Of a DNA stretch of 22,783 bases, positions 1-6,981 are shown piece after piece (positions within the stretch are counted from its first letter, which is position 1; each line of letters opens with the position of its first letter). The DNA comes from Chloroflexota bacterium (GTDB lineage Bacteria; Chloroflexota; Anaerolineae; B4-G1), in NCBI GenBank assembly GCA_011046405.1, contig DSAR01000173.1, positions 1 to 22,783 of the forward strand, in the 5' to 3' direction. The translations under genes and the position numbers were made by a program. The notes below the pieces were generated by a model, which was not told the DNA's origin, did no database searches, and saw nothing but the letters and a program-made list of their open reading frames with translations.

Positions 1-249
1 CCGGTCATCTCGGTGGCGATCGAGCCTCGAACGGCTGCGGATCAGGATCGCCTCGAGGAGGGTCTGAAGCGCTTGGAGGAGGAGGACCCCACCTTCGTGG
101 TGCGGATCGACGAGAACACCGGACAGACGCTCATTTCTGGGATGGGAGAGTTACATCTCGAAATACTGACCGATCGGTTGCTGCGGGAGTTTGGCGTCGA
201 GGGTCGGGTGAGTCGTCCGCGTGTCACCTACCGGGAGACGATTACCTAA
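1..249 (+). CDS. fusA: Elongation factor G, 5'-truncated by the window, ending at an in-frame TAA after domain III
   Basis: The reading frame is open from base 1, so the gene begins upstream of the window. The 82 visible residues are EF-G domain III: PVISVAIEP at the start, then the family signature SGMGELHLEI and the end-of-domain motif RVTYRETIT. EF-G is the GTPase that drives translocation on the ribosome. In normal EF-G this motif runs straight into domain IV. Here TAA at 247-249 ends the frame, and the same frame resumes with EF-G domain IV sequence at 250. I therefore see either a nonsense-mutated gene or a naturally split one. The placement just before tuf is the standard str-operon order. 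The identity is certain; whether the gene works is not. Confidence 0.85.
   Translation, partial: PVISVAIEPRTAADQDRLEEGLKRLEEEDPTFVVRIDENTGQTLISGMGELHLEILTDRLLREFGVEGRVSRPRVTYRETIT
247..249 (+). other. In-frame TAA interrupting fusA
   Basis: Codons before it encode YRETIT and codons after it encode EAEAGSVFDRQSGGR, which match the usual continuous EF-G sequence across the domain III/IV boundary. Only this one codon breaks homology, and no frame change is needed. A single C-to-T change (CAA to TAA) would explain it. TAA is a real stop elsewhere in the window (rplN, map, rpmJ, rpsK, rpoA, rpsI), so code reassignment is not supported. Confidence 0.85.
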
Positions 250-294
250 GAGGCTGAGGCTGGATCTGTCTTCGATCGCCAATCAGGTGGTCGG

Positions 295-867
295 ATGCAC
301 TTCGCCCGGGTTCGCTTAGGTTTGCGCCCTTTGCCCAGCGGGGAGGGAATTCGCTTTGTCGACCAGACGGAGCCGGATCTCTTGCCCGGCGTGTACGTGC
401 AAGCTATCGAGCAGGGGGCGCGCGAGGCAATGGAGAGCGGGGTGCTGGCCGGTTACCGCATCGTAGACGTCGAGCTTCGTTTACTGAGCGCGACGATGAA
501 TCCAGACACCTCCTCGGATTTAGCTTTCCGGGTGGCAAGTATTGAGGCCTGTGGTCGAGCCCTGGAGATGGCCGAGCCCGTTTTGTTGGAACCGGTGATG
601 GATTTGGAGGTTATCGTGCCAGATACGTACACCGGTGAGGTGATGGGGGATTTGAACGCTCGCGGCAGCGAGATCAGAGAGGTTGCGTCTCGATCTGGGA
701 ATATACAGGTAGTGCGGGCATATGTTCCCCTGGCCAAGATGTTTGGTTATGCAACCGCCCTGCGCAGTTTGACGCAAGGACGGGGGAATTTTACGATGGA
801 ATTCGATCATTACGCTGAAGTAGATCAGCAACGGATGGACGCCATTTTGAATGGCGGAGGCTGGTAG
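295..867 (+). CDS. fusA: Elongation factor G domains IV-V, possibly a separate polypeptide
   Basis: This is the continuation of fusA in the same frame as the upstream fragment. Homology resumes at base 250, but the first ATG is at 295, preceded by AGGTGG at 284-289, a plausible ribosome binding site. The protein holds EF-G domain IV and then domain V (KMFGYATALRSLTQGRG, FTMEFDHY near the end). Two normally conserved sites differ. The GGRGQYG-type motif at the start of domain IV reads GGRMHFA, and the domain IV tip reads MNPDTSSD where typical EF-G has YHDVDSSE, so the tip histidine is lost. Domain IV enters the decoding centre during translocation. The product could be a split EF-G half, the 3' part of a pseudogene, or part of a divergent EF-G paralogue. 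Confidence 0.75.
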   Translation: MHFARVRLGLRPLPSGEGIRFVDQTEPDLLPGVYVQAIEQGAREAMESGVLAGYRIVDVELRLLSATMNPDTSSDLAFRVASIEACGRALEMAEPVLLEPVMDLEVIVPDTYTGEVMGDLNARGSEIREVASRSGNIQVVRAYVPLAKMFGYATALRSLTQGRGNFTMEFDHYAEVDQQRMDAILNGGGW

Positions 868-913
868 GCAAAATCACTATTTGCTAATTGAAATTGCTCG
901 AAAGGAGTGAGAC

Positions 914-2131
914 ATGGCAAAAGAAACTTTTGATCGTACGAAGCCACATCTCAATGTGGGGACGATCGGTCACATTGATCACGGCAAGACGACCCTTACC
1001 GCGGCTATTACGAGGGTGCTTTCCCTGAAGGGTCTGGCCGAGTATAAGGCATATGATGACGTAGCGAAGGCTGACGCGAAGATGTTCCGTCGTGACGCGA
1101 CGAAGATCCTGACCGTGGCCATCGCTCACGTCGAGTATGAGACGGAAAACCGTCACTATGCACACATCGACTGCCCCGGTCACCGGGACTATATCAAGAA
1201 TATGATCACCGGTGCGGCGCAGATGGATGGGGCCATTCTGGTGGTGTCGGCCGCGGATGGCCCGATGCCCCAGACGCGGGAGCACATACTGCTGGCTCGC
1301 CAGGTCAACGTGCCCGCCATCGTCGTCTTCTTGAACAAGGCAGACTTGATGGACGACCCCGAGTTGTTGGAGCTGGTCGAGCTGGAGTTGCGGGAGTTGC
1401 TCGATGGACACGGCTTCCCCGGGGATGAGATTCCCATCGTGCAGGGCAGCGCGCTCAATGCGTTGCAGAGTGAGAATACAGACCCCGATGCGCCGGAATA
1501 TGCGTGCATTTGGGAATTGATGCGCGTGGTGGATGATTACATTCCCGAACCGGAGCGCGACGAAGATCTGCCCTTCCTGATGCCGATCGAGGACGTCTTC
1601 TCGATCAAGGGGCGTGGTACTGTGGTGACCGGGCGTGTCACGCGAGGTCGTATGGTGCCGATGACCGATGTCGAGATTGTAGGCTTGCAGGACGAACCGG
1701 TTTCCACGGTCGTGACCGACATGGAGATGTTCCGCAAGAAGCTGACTGAGGTCTTGGCGGGCGATAATGCCGGCTTATTGCTTCGCGGCATCAATCGAGA
1801 TGACGTGCAGCGCGGTCAGGTCGTCGCGGCGCCGGGCAGCATCCAACCCCACAAGTCGTTCATGTGTGAGGTGTACGTGTTACAGAAGGACGAGGGAGGA
1901 CGGCACAAGGCCTTCTTCACCGGCTATCGTCCCCAGTTCTACATTCGAACGATGGATGTGACGGGAGAGATTGCTCTACCGGAGGGTGTGGAAATGGTGA
2001 TGCCGGGTGATCGGGTGAACTTGCGAGTCGATTTGATCGAACCGGTCGCTATTGAGGAAGGGTTCCGCTTCGCGGTCCGCGAGGGTGGTCTGACGGTAGG
2101 CGCGGGCGTCGTCACCGAGATTTTGGACTAG
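914..2131 (+). CDS. tuf: Elongation factor Tu with atypical switch I
   Basis: 405 residues; delivers aminoacyl-tRNA to the ribosome as a GTP complex. Visible: P-loop GHIDHGKT (residues 19-26), DCPGH (86-90), NKAD (141-144), and domains 2 and 3 with TVVTGRV and the end motif VGAGVVTEIL. The start is supported by AAAGGAGTGAG before the ATG. The oddity is switch I: where nearly all EF-Tu have a DxAPEExxRGITI stretch, residues 48-71 read DDVAKADAKMFRRDATKILT and onward. That is about five residues longer, with RGITI replaced by KILTV. The residue after DCPGH is Arg91 instead of Ala. The hydrophobic-gate pair is Ile/Leu rather than Val/Ile. HTPFF in domain 3 reads HKAFF. Neither alternative frame through the segment restores the normal motif. 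Family membership is sure; normal function is not. Confidence 0.93.
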   Translation: MAKETFDRTKPHLNVGTIGHIDHGKTTLTAAITRVLSLKGLAEYKAYDDVAKADAKMFRRDATKILTVAIAHVEYETENRHYAHIDCPGHRDYIKNMITGAAQMDGAILVVSAADGPMPQTREHILLARQVNVPAIVVFLNKADLMDDPELLELVELELRELLDGHGFPGDEIPIVQGSALNALQSENTDPDAPEYACIWELMRVVDDYIPEPERDEDLPFLMPIEDVFSIKGRGTVVTGRVTRGRMVPMTDVEIVGLQDEPVSTVVTDMEMFRKKLTEVLAGDNAGLLLRGINRDDVQRGQVVAAPGSIQPHKSFMCEVYVLQKDEGGRHKAFFTGYRPQFYIRTMDVTGEIALPEGVEMVMPGDRVNLRVDLIEPVAIEEGFRFAVREGGLTVGAGVVTEILD

Positions 2132-2141
2132 GTGCTAGTAT

Positions 2142-2450
2142 ATGGCTAAGCAGAAGATCCGCATTCGGTTGAAAGCCTACGACCATCGCGTGCTTGATGA
2201 GTCGGCTAAACGTATCGTGGAGACAGCGGAGCGTACTGGCGCTACCATCGTGGGGCCGGTGCCTTTGCCAACGCGAATCGAGCGCTTTACGGTTCGTCGA
2301 TCAACTTTCATTGACAAGGATTCGCACGAGCATTTCGAAATCCGCACCCACAAGCGCTTGATCGACGTCGTCGAGCCAGATAACAAAACGATCGATTCCC
2401 TGATGCGGTTGAATCTGCCGGCTGGTGTCGATATCGAGATCAAACTTTAG
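2142..2450 (+). CDS. rpsJ: 30S ribosomal protein S10 (uS10)
   Basis: 102 residues, the usual length, beginning MAKQKIRIRLKAYDHR and containing VGPVPLPTRIERFTV and EIRTHKRLIDV, all family hallmarks. uS10 sits in the 30S head and in some bacteria also joins the NusB antitermination complex. The start is only 10 bases after tuf stops. The upstream sequence (CTAGGTGCTAGTAT) is a poor ribosome binding site, so translation is probably coupled to tuf. It heads the S10 cluster; an unusually structured 124-base gap follows before rplC. Confidence 0.97.
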   Translation: MAKQKIRIRLKAYDHRVLDESAKRIVETAERTGATIVGPVPLPTRIERFTVRRSTFIDKDSHEHFEIRTHKRLIDVVEPDNKTIDSLMRLNLPAGVDIEIKL

Positions 2451-2474
2451 GTAAAATCGAGCGGGGCGGTTATG

Positions 2475-2510
2475 CGGAGGAGGGAGGAGCATGTATGGCT
2501 CTCTCCTCCG
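2475..2510 (+). promoter_or_regulatory. Hairpin in the rpsJ-rplC leader
   Basis: CGGAGGAGGG at 2475-2484 pairs with CTCTCCTCCG at 2501-2510 (ten pairs, one of them G-T). The 16-base loop holds the ATG of a small ORF at 2495, while the purine-rich arm is that ORF's likely ribosome binding site. No T-run follows, so it is not an intrinsic terminator. It could act as a translational leader for rplC and the genes after it; that role is inference. Confidence 0.5.
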
Positions 2511-2578
2511 AATTGTCCTGGCGTGGGGATGATGCGGCTTTGTACGATGCTGGCAGTCCCTTGGGAGGTGTGATGTGA
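2495..2578 (+). CDS. Possible 27-residue upstream ORF coupled to rplC
   Basis: ATG at 2495 follows GGAGGAG (2483-2489) at good spacing and opens a 27-codon frame starting MALSSELSWRGDD. Its last codon and stop read ATGTGA, so its TGA (2576-2578) overlaps the rplC GTG start (2575-2577). This is the classic geometry of a coupled leader ORF. I recognise no homologue and it could be chance. rplC has its own ribosome binding site (GGGAGG, 2563-2568), so coupling is not required. Confidence 0.25.
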   Translation: MALSSELSWRGDDAALYDAGSPLGGVM

Positions 2579-3243
2579 AGGTGATTTTGGGCAGGAAGGT
2601 CGGTATGACGCAGGTCTTCAACCAGAACGGCGAGGCTGTTCCGGTGACTGTGATCGAGGCAGGTCCCTGTTACGTCACCCAGGTGAAGACGGTTGAGCGT
2701 GATGGTTACAACGCGATCCAAGTGGGGTTCGAGGAACAGAAGAAGCCCCAACGGATGAGCAAAGGGGAAAAGGGGCATCTGTCTCAGATTGGCGTGCCCA
2801 TGTTGCAGCACTTGCGTGAGTTCCGACTGCGCGAAGAAGAAGAAATAGAGCTCGGTGAGCGCATTCTGGTGGACGTTTTTGAGGTTGGTGAGCGGGTAGA
2901 CGTCGTCGGGACATCGAAAGGGCGCGGTTTTGCCGGCGGCGTCAAGCGTTATGGATTCCGCGGCGGCCCCAAGACGCACGGGCAGTCAGACCGTTGGCGA
3001 GCGCCCGGTTCTATCGGCGGCGGCACCGGGCAAGGACGCGTCTGGAAGGGGCAGCGGATGCCCGGTCGCATGGGCGGCGTTCGAGTGACTGCCCAGAACG
3101 TGCGCGTCGAAGTTGTCGATCCAGAACGCAATTTATTGGCTGTCCGGGGGAGTGTGCCCGGCGCCAAGGGTGGGCTGTTAGTCATCGAGCGAGCTCGCAA
3201 GTCTAAAGAGTTGACGAAGAGACGGGGCGAGCAAGGGTGCTGA
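2575..3243 (+). CDS. rplC: 50S ribosomal protein L3 (uL3)
   Basis: 222 residues from GTG, beginning MKVILGRKVGMTQVF as expected for uL3. The GTG is preceded by GGGAGG with six bases of spacing. The long central loop that reaches toward the peptidyl-transferase centre is present (THGQSDRWRAPGSIGGG, then RMPGRMGGVRVT). uL3 helps nucleate 50S assembly. The C-terminus (ELTKRRGEQGC) is a short extra tail. A 23-base gap separates it from the preferred start of rplD. Confidence 0.96.
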   Translation: MKVILGRKVGMTQVFNQNGEAVPVTVIEAGPCYVTQVKTVERDGYNAIQVGFEEQKKPQRMSKGEKGHLSQIGVPMLQHLREFRLREEEEIELGERILVDVFEVGERVDVVGTSKGRGFAGGVKRYGFRGGPKTHGQSDRWRAPGSIGGGTGQGRVWKGQRMPGRMGGVRVTAQNVRVEVVDPERNLLAVRGSVPGAKGGLLVIERARKSKELTKRRGEQGC

Positions 3244-3266
3244 TGGTGGATTTTCAGGAGAGGGTT

Positions 3267-3902
3267 ATGGTCACAGCAGTGTACAATACTAAGGGAGAAC
3301 CGGTCGGTGAGATCGAGTTGCGTTCCGACATTTTTGAGTCTTCCATCAATGTACCGTTAATGCACCAGGCGTTTGTTCGCCAGATGGCAAATAGCCGTCA
3401 GGGTACACACAAGGCGAAATCGCGGGGTGAGGTGAATCGTACGAAGTCAAAATGGTATCGCCAGAAGGGGACCGGCCGGGCTCGTCATGGGAGCCGTAAC
3501 GCCAACTTATTTGTTGGTGGTGGGGTCGCCCATGGTCCCACACCGCGCAATTATGTAAAGAGGATGCCGCGCAAGATGCGGCACGCGGCGATCCGTTCGG
3601 CGCTCTCGGTCAAAGCGCTGGATGAACAGATCGTGGTTTTGGACGCTTTGGAAATGGCAGCCCCCAAGACGAAGGAAATCGCATCTATGTTGGGTGGTTT
3701 GGGTTTAGACGTCAACAAGGGCAAGACCCAGGTGTTGATTTTACTGCCTGAGGGAAGCGATATGGTAGAGAAATCGGCGCGTAATTTACCGAGCGTGAAG
3801 ACCCTACGAGCTAATTATCTAAATATTCGGGATTTATTACAATGCGATCACGTGCTAATGCCAATCAGTGCATTAGAAGTGATCGAGGAAATGTTGGGAT
3901 AG
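3267..3902 (+). CDS. rplD: 50S ribosomal protein L4 (uL4)
   Basis: 211 residues. The chosen ATG at 3267 gives MVTAVYNTKGEPVGEIEL, aligned with the usual L4 N-terminus, and follows AGGAGAGGG closely. In-frame starts at 3237 and 3243 would overlap rplC and add a non-homologous stretch. The tunnel loop is visible (KGTGRARHGSRNANLF, then GGGVAHGPTPRNY). uL4 lines the constriction of the exit tunnel, and in E. coli it also represses its own operon; nothing here shows that this mechanism is conserved. Confidence 0.95.
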   Translation: MVTAVYNTKGEPVGEIELRSDIFESSINVPLMHQAFVRQMANSRQGTHKAKSRGEVNRTKSKWYRQKGTGRARHGSRNANLFVGGGVAHGPTPRNYVKRMPRKMRHAAIRSALSVKALDEQIVVLDALEMAAPKTKEIASMLGGLGLDVNKGKTQVLILLPEGSDMVEKSARNLPSVKTLRANYLNIRDLLQCDHVLMPISALEVIEEMLG

Positions 3903-3906
3903 GTGT

Positions 3907-4200
3907 ATGATGGACCCCTACGAGATTATCATTCGGCCAATCGATACAGAAAAGTCACGCTTTCAATCTTCGGAACTGGGTAAGTACACGTTTGAGGTGC
4001 ACCCTGGCGCGAATAAAATTGAAGTTAAGCAGGCCGTTGAGGAAATCTACGGGGCGGACGTGATATCGGTCAATATGCTGATTATGCCGGCGAAGATCAA
4101 CCGGCATGGACGTCGTCTCGTAACCCGCCGCCGGGCCTGGAAAAAAGCTGTGGTTACGGTGGCGGCAGGCCAGCGACCAGATGTATTTGAGGGAGTGTAG
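3907..4200 (+). CDS. rplW: 50S ribosomal protein L23 (uL23)
   Basis: 97 residues, typical length. MDPYEIIIRPIDTEKS and YTFEVHPGANKIEVKQAVE identify uL23, which lies at the tunnel exit and forms the docking site for trigger factor and SRP. Two adjacent ATG codons (3907 and 3910) can serve as the start; homology slightly favours the second (MDPYEII). The gap from rplD is four bases, so the pair is probably translationally coupled. Confidence 0.95.
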   Translation: MMDPYEIIIRPIDTEKSRFQSSELGKYTFEVHPGANKIEVKQAVEEIYGADVISVNMLIMPAKINRHGRRLVTRRRAWKKAVVTVAAGQRPDVFEGV

Positions 4201-4206
4201 TGAATT

Positions 4207-5043
4207 ATGCCGGTAAAGAAGTATAAGCCAACGTCGCCTGGCCGGCGTGGTATGACAGGTTCAACGTTTGAAGAGGTGACACGATTAAAGCCAGAGCGTA
4301 GTTTAGTCCGTCCGTTGCGTAAACGAGCCGGTCGTAATGTGTACGGTCGTATCACGGTGCGGCATCGGGGGGGCGGGCATAAACGACAATATCGCGTCAT
4401 CGACTTCAAACGGGATAAAGAGGGTATTCCTGCGCGCGTGGATAGCATTGAATACGATCCAAATCGTTCGGCCCGTATCGCATTACTGGTCTACGCCGAT
4501 GGCGAGAAGCGCTATATTATCGCGCCGTTGGGCCTGCAAGTGGGTGACGTGGTGAGGAACGGTAGCGGGGCGGAGATTCGGGCGGGAAACGCCTTGTCAT
4601 TGGAACAGATTCCCCTCGGCACGATGGTTCATAATATCGAGTTGCAGGCCGGGCGCGGTGGTCAGATTGCCCGTTCTGCCGGTACGTCGGCCCAGGTGCT
4701 GGCCAAGGAAGGGAATTACGTGACGTTACGCCTGCCAAGTGGCGAGGTGCGCCTGGTGCGCAAAGAGTGCATGGCCACGATTGGACAGGTCGGTAACGTG
4801 GATCATGGCAACGTGAAATTGGGCAAAGCCGGTCGAAAGCGTTGGCGGGGATTTCGTCCGGCGGTGCGTGGTTCGGCTATGTCGCCTCGTGATCACCCCC
4901 ATGGCGGCGGCGAGGGACGCACGCCCATTGGTATGCCGAGTCCCAAGACCCCCTGGGGGAAGAAGACATTGGGTAAGAAGACGCGGCGCAACAAGGCGAC
5001 AGAAAAGTATATTGTGCGTCGGCGCGGTAAGCGGCGGCAATAG
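4207..5043 (+). CDS. rplB: 50S ribosomal protein L2 (uL2)
   Basis: 278 residues, standard length. N-terminal MPVKKYKPTSPGRRGMTG, the RNA-binding motif HRGGGHKRQYRVIDF and the near-C-terminal RDHPHGGGEGRTPIG (containing the conserved histidine close to the peptidyl-transferase centre) are all present. uL2 supports peptide-bond formation and subunit joining. A purine-rich GAGGGAG inside the end of rplW, about 11 bases before the ATG, is the likely ribosome binding site. Confidence 0.97.
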   Translation: MPVKKYKPTSPGRRGMTGSTFEEVTRLKPERSLVRPLRKRAGRNVYGRITVRHRGGGHKRQYRVIDFKRDKEGIPARVDSIEYDPNRSARIALLVYADGEKRYIIAPLGLQVGDVVRNGSGAEIRAGNALSLEQIPLGTMVHNIELQAGRGGQIARSAGTSAQVLAKEGNYVTLRLPSGEVRLVRKECMATIGQVGNVDHGNVKLGKAGRKRWRGFRPAVRGSAMSPRDHPHGGGEGRTPIGMPSPKTPWGKKTLGKKTRRNKATEKYIVRRRGKRRQ

Positions 5044-5061
5044 AGTTGGGGGGATTAACAA

Positions 5062-5358
5062 ATGTCACGATCACCATTGAAGAGACCTATACCGTTCGTA
5101 GAACCTAAGCTGTTGGCCAAGATTGAACGATTGAACAAGTTAGGCGAGAAGCGCCTGATTCGTACCTGGTCCAGGGCTTCTACGATCTTTCCGCATATGA
5201 TTGGGCATACGATCGCCGTTCACGACGGACGGCGTCACGTGCCGATTTATATCACCGAGGATATGGTGGGGCATAAGCTGGGAGAGTTTGCGCCTACGCG
5301 TACCTTCCGTGGACACGTTTTGGCGCGGGAGAAGAAGAGCCGCGTGCAGATGGTTTAG
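5062..5358 (+). CDS. rpsS: 30S ribosomal protein S19 (uS19)
   Basis: 98 residues beginning MSRSPLKRPIPFVEPKLL, with TWSRASTIFPHMIGHTIAVH and the end motif GEFAPTRTFRGH. All are uS19 hallmarks. The protein lies at the top of the 30S head, pairs with S13 and contacts the A-site side of the inter-subunit bridge. A G-rich GTTGGGGGG lies between rplB and this start. Nothing unusual. Confidence 0.97.
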   Translation: MSRSPLKRPIPFVEPKLLAKIERLNKLGEKRLIRTWSRASTIFPHMIGHTIAVHDGRRHVPIYITEDMVGHKLGEFAPTRTFRGHVLAREKKSRVQMV

Positions 5359-5377
5359 GGAGGAGAGGAGTAGGCTG

Positions 5378-5734
5378 ATGAATGATAAGATAAGAGCCCA
5401 AGCTAAACACGTACCGATGTCGCCGAGGAAGGTGCGACGCGTGATCGACGCCGTGCGCGGCAAGCACGTAGAAGAGGCGCTGGAAATGTTGTATTTTTTG
5501 CCCCATGCTGCAGCACGTCCGGTAGCCAAGCTCATTCGCTCTGCAATGGCGAACGCGGAGGAGAATTTGGGTATACCGGTTGACGATCTATACATTGCGA
5601 GCATCATGGCCGATGACGGTCCCGGTGTCTCGCCAGGCAAGGGATGGCGGCGTCGATTTGGCGGTCGCGGTCGCTGGCGGCCGATTCGCAAGCGTTCCTC
5701 TCACATCACCGTTGTACTCGAGGAGCGTTTGTAG
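5378..5734 (+). CDS. rplV: 50S ribosomal protein L22 (uL22)
   Basis: 118 residues from ATG 5378, which follows GGAGGAGAGGAG. Longer in-frame starts back to 5201 run inside rpsS and are not homologous. The body matches uL22 (HVPMSPRKVRRVIDAVRGK, SAMANAEENLG). The beta-hairpin that reaches into the exit tunnel is visible as a basic, glycine-rich stretch (GKGWRRRFGGRGRWRP) before RSSHITVVLEE. Macrolide-resistance mutations in other bacteria map to this loop. An unusually long gap to rpsC follows. Confidence 0.95.
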   Translation: MNDKIRAQAKHVPMSPRKVRRVIDAVRGKHVEEALEMLYFLPHAAARPVAKLIRSAMANAEENLGIPVDDLYIASIMADDGPGVSPGKGWRRRFGGRGRWRPIRKRSSHITVVLEERL

Positions 5735-5744
5735 ACTGATTTGC

Positions 5745-5822
5745 ATTGCAGATGCCCTTGGGCGCCCTGTGTGGGTGTTAGAATCTTTAAGGACGTTGTC
5801 TGTGGATCTGCAATATTTTTTT
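5745..5822 (+). promoter_or_regulatory. Attenuator-like inverted repeat before rpsC
   Basis: ATTGCAGAT (5745-5753) and ATCTGCAAT (5806-5814) are perfect inverted repeats. Two more C-G pairs form inside if one base is bulged. Seven T residues (5816-5822) follow almost at once, and the rpsC ribosome binding site GAGGAGG (5823-5829) comes next. The 52-base interior can fold further (CCC-TGTGT-GGG). Stem plus T-run resembles an intrinsic terminator or attenuator inside the operon, though the long loop makes it non-standard. Confidence 0.45.
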
Positions 5823-5835
5823 GAGGAGGCGTGTT

Positions 5836-6498
5836 TTGGGACGCAAGGTTCACCCCTATGGTTTCAGGCTCGGCGTGATTCGAGATTGGAAGGCTCGATG
5901 GTTTGCGGAGGGCGAGGAGTACGCGGATTTACTGCACGAAGATATCATGATCCGTCAGTACGTTAATGAGGAAGTGGGACACGCTGGTATTTCTACTGTA
6001 GAGATAGAGCGATTTCCCAATCAGGTTTCTGTGCTGGTGCATACAGCCAAGCCGGGCGTCGTCATTGGCCGTCGTGGCGCCGTGGTCAAAGATTTGCGTA
6101 AGGGTCTGGAGTCTCTGACCGCTAAGCGCGTTTCTGTAGATGTGCAAGAGATCGATCGAGCCGAGATGGACGCTAAACTGGTGGCGGAGAATGTCGTCTC
6201 TCAGTTGGAGCGACGGATCTCCCACAGCCGGGCGATGAATCGGGCTATCCAAGGCGTGTTGCGGTCCGGCGCCCAGGGTGTCAAGATAGTGTGTAAGGGA
6301 CGTCTCTATGGGGCCGAGATGGCGCGGCAAGCATGGGAACGCGAGGGGCGTGTGCCACTACAGACGTTGCGTGCAGATATTGACTATGCCCAGGACGAGG
6401 CGCATACGACGTATGGCCGTATCGGGGTGAAGGTGTGGATTTATAAGGGAGAGATCTTCCCCGACGCCGAGATGTCCGAAGAGCCTTCGACGCTTTAG
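5836..6498 (+). CDS. rpsC: 30S ribosomal protein S3 (uS3)
   Basis: 220 residues. The TTG at 5836 gives MGRKVHPYGFRLGVIRDW, the exact family N-terminus, and lies six bases after GAGGAGG; the upstream TTG at 5821 falls before that site. The KH RNA-binding loop GRRG is in PGVVIGRRGAVVKDL. The C-terminal domain carries GAQGVKIVCKGRL and TTYGRIGVKVWIYKGE. uS3 forms the mRNA entry channel together with S4 and S5. The TTG start and the structured 101-base leader suggest controlled or weak initiation. Confidence 0.95.
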   Translation: MGRKVHPYGFRLGVIRDWKARWFAEGEEYADLLHEDIMIRQYVNEEVGHAGISTVEIERFPNQVSVLVHTAKPGVVIGRRGAVVKDLRKGLESLTAKRVSVDVQEIDRAEMDAKLVAENVVSQLERRISHSRAMNRAIQGVLRSGAQGVKIVCKGRLYGAEMARQAWEREGRVPLQTLRADIDYAQDEAHTTYGRIGVKVWIYKGEIFPDAEMSEEPSTL

Positions 6499-6537
6499 CC
6501 GGTAGAAGAAGTTATTGTTTGGAGAGGGATTTGAGTT

Positions 6538-6960
6538 ATGTTGATGCCAAAGCGCGTGAAGTATCGCAAACAGATGCGCGGCCGGATGAAAGGTCAGGCA
6601 ACGCGAGGGAATACGGTCGATTTCGGGGATTATGGCTTGCAGGCCCTGGAACCATCCTGGATTACGTCGCGGCAGATTGAGGCGGCGCGCCGAGCGATTG
6701 TGCGTTGTGTGCGGCGTAGAGGGAAGTATTGGATTCGCATTTTCCCCGACAAGCCGGTTACGGCTAAACCTGCTGAGACGCGGATGGGCAAGGGGAAAGG
6801 ACCTGTGGATCACTGGGTAGCGGTGGTGAAACCGGGACGCGTGATGTTCGAGTTGAGTGGTGTTTCAGAAGAATTGGCCCGCGAGGCGATGCGCCTGGCA
6901 GCACACAAGTTGCCAATGAAGTGCCAGTTTGTTATGCGTGAGGGTGTGACGGCAGAGTGA
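6538..6960 (+). CDS. rplP: 50S ribosomal protein L16 (uL16)
   Basis: 140 residues beginning MLMPKRVKYRKQMRGRMKG, the normal uL16 start. Also present are the A-site-facing RIFPDKPVTAKPAETRMG and KGPVDHWVAVVKPGRVMFEL. uL16 helps position tRNA in the A site and stabilises the central protuberance. GGAGAGGG lies about nine bases before the ATG. It is followed by a 132-base gap that carries a repeat element rather than the usual tight junction to rpmC. Confidence 0.96.
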   Translation: MLMPKRVKYRKQMRGRMKGQATRGNTVDFGDYGLQALEPSWITSRQIEAARRAIVRCVRRRGKYWIRIFPDKPVTAKPAETRMGKGKGPVDHWVAVVKPGRVMFELSGVSEELAREAMRLAAHKLPMKCQFVMREGVTAE

Positions 6961-6981
6961 GCGCTTATAAACTCATTTGCT

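Noticed and set aside
247..249. Stop-codon reassignment as the explanation for the TAA in fusA
   Set aside because: TAA ends rplN, map, rpmJ, rpsK, rpoA and rpsI normally in this window.
1055..1127. A compensated frameshift as the cause of the odd EF-Tu switch I
   Set aside because: Both other frames across this stretch contain stops and do not encode the missing RGITI motif.
884..1411. 175-codon open frame on the minus strand opposite tuf
   Set aside because: It is fully antisense to a clear EF-Tu gene, has no recognisable motif, and is the kind of shadow frame expected in biased coding sequence.
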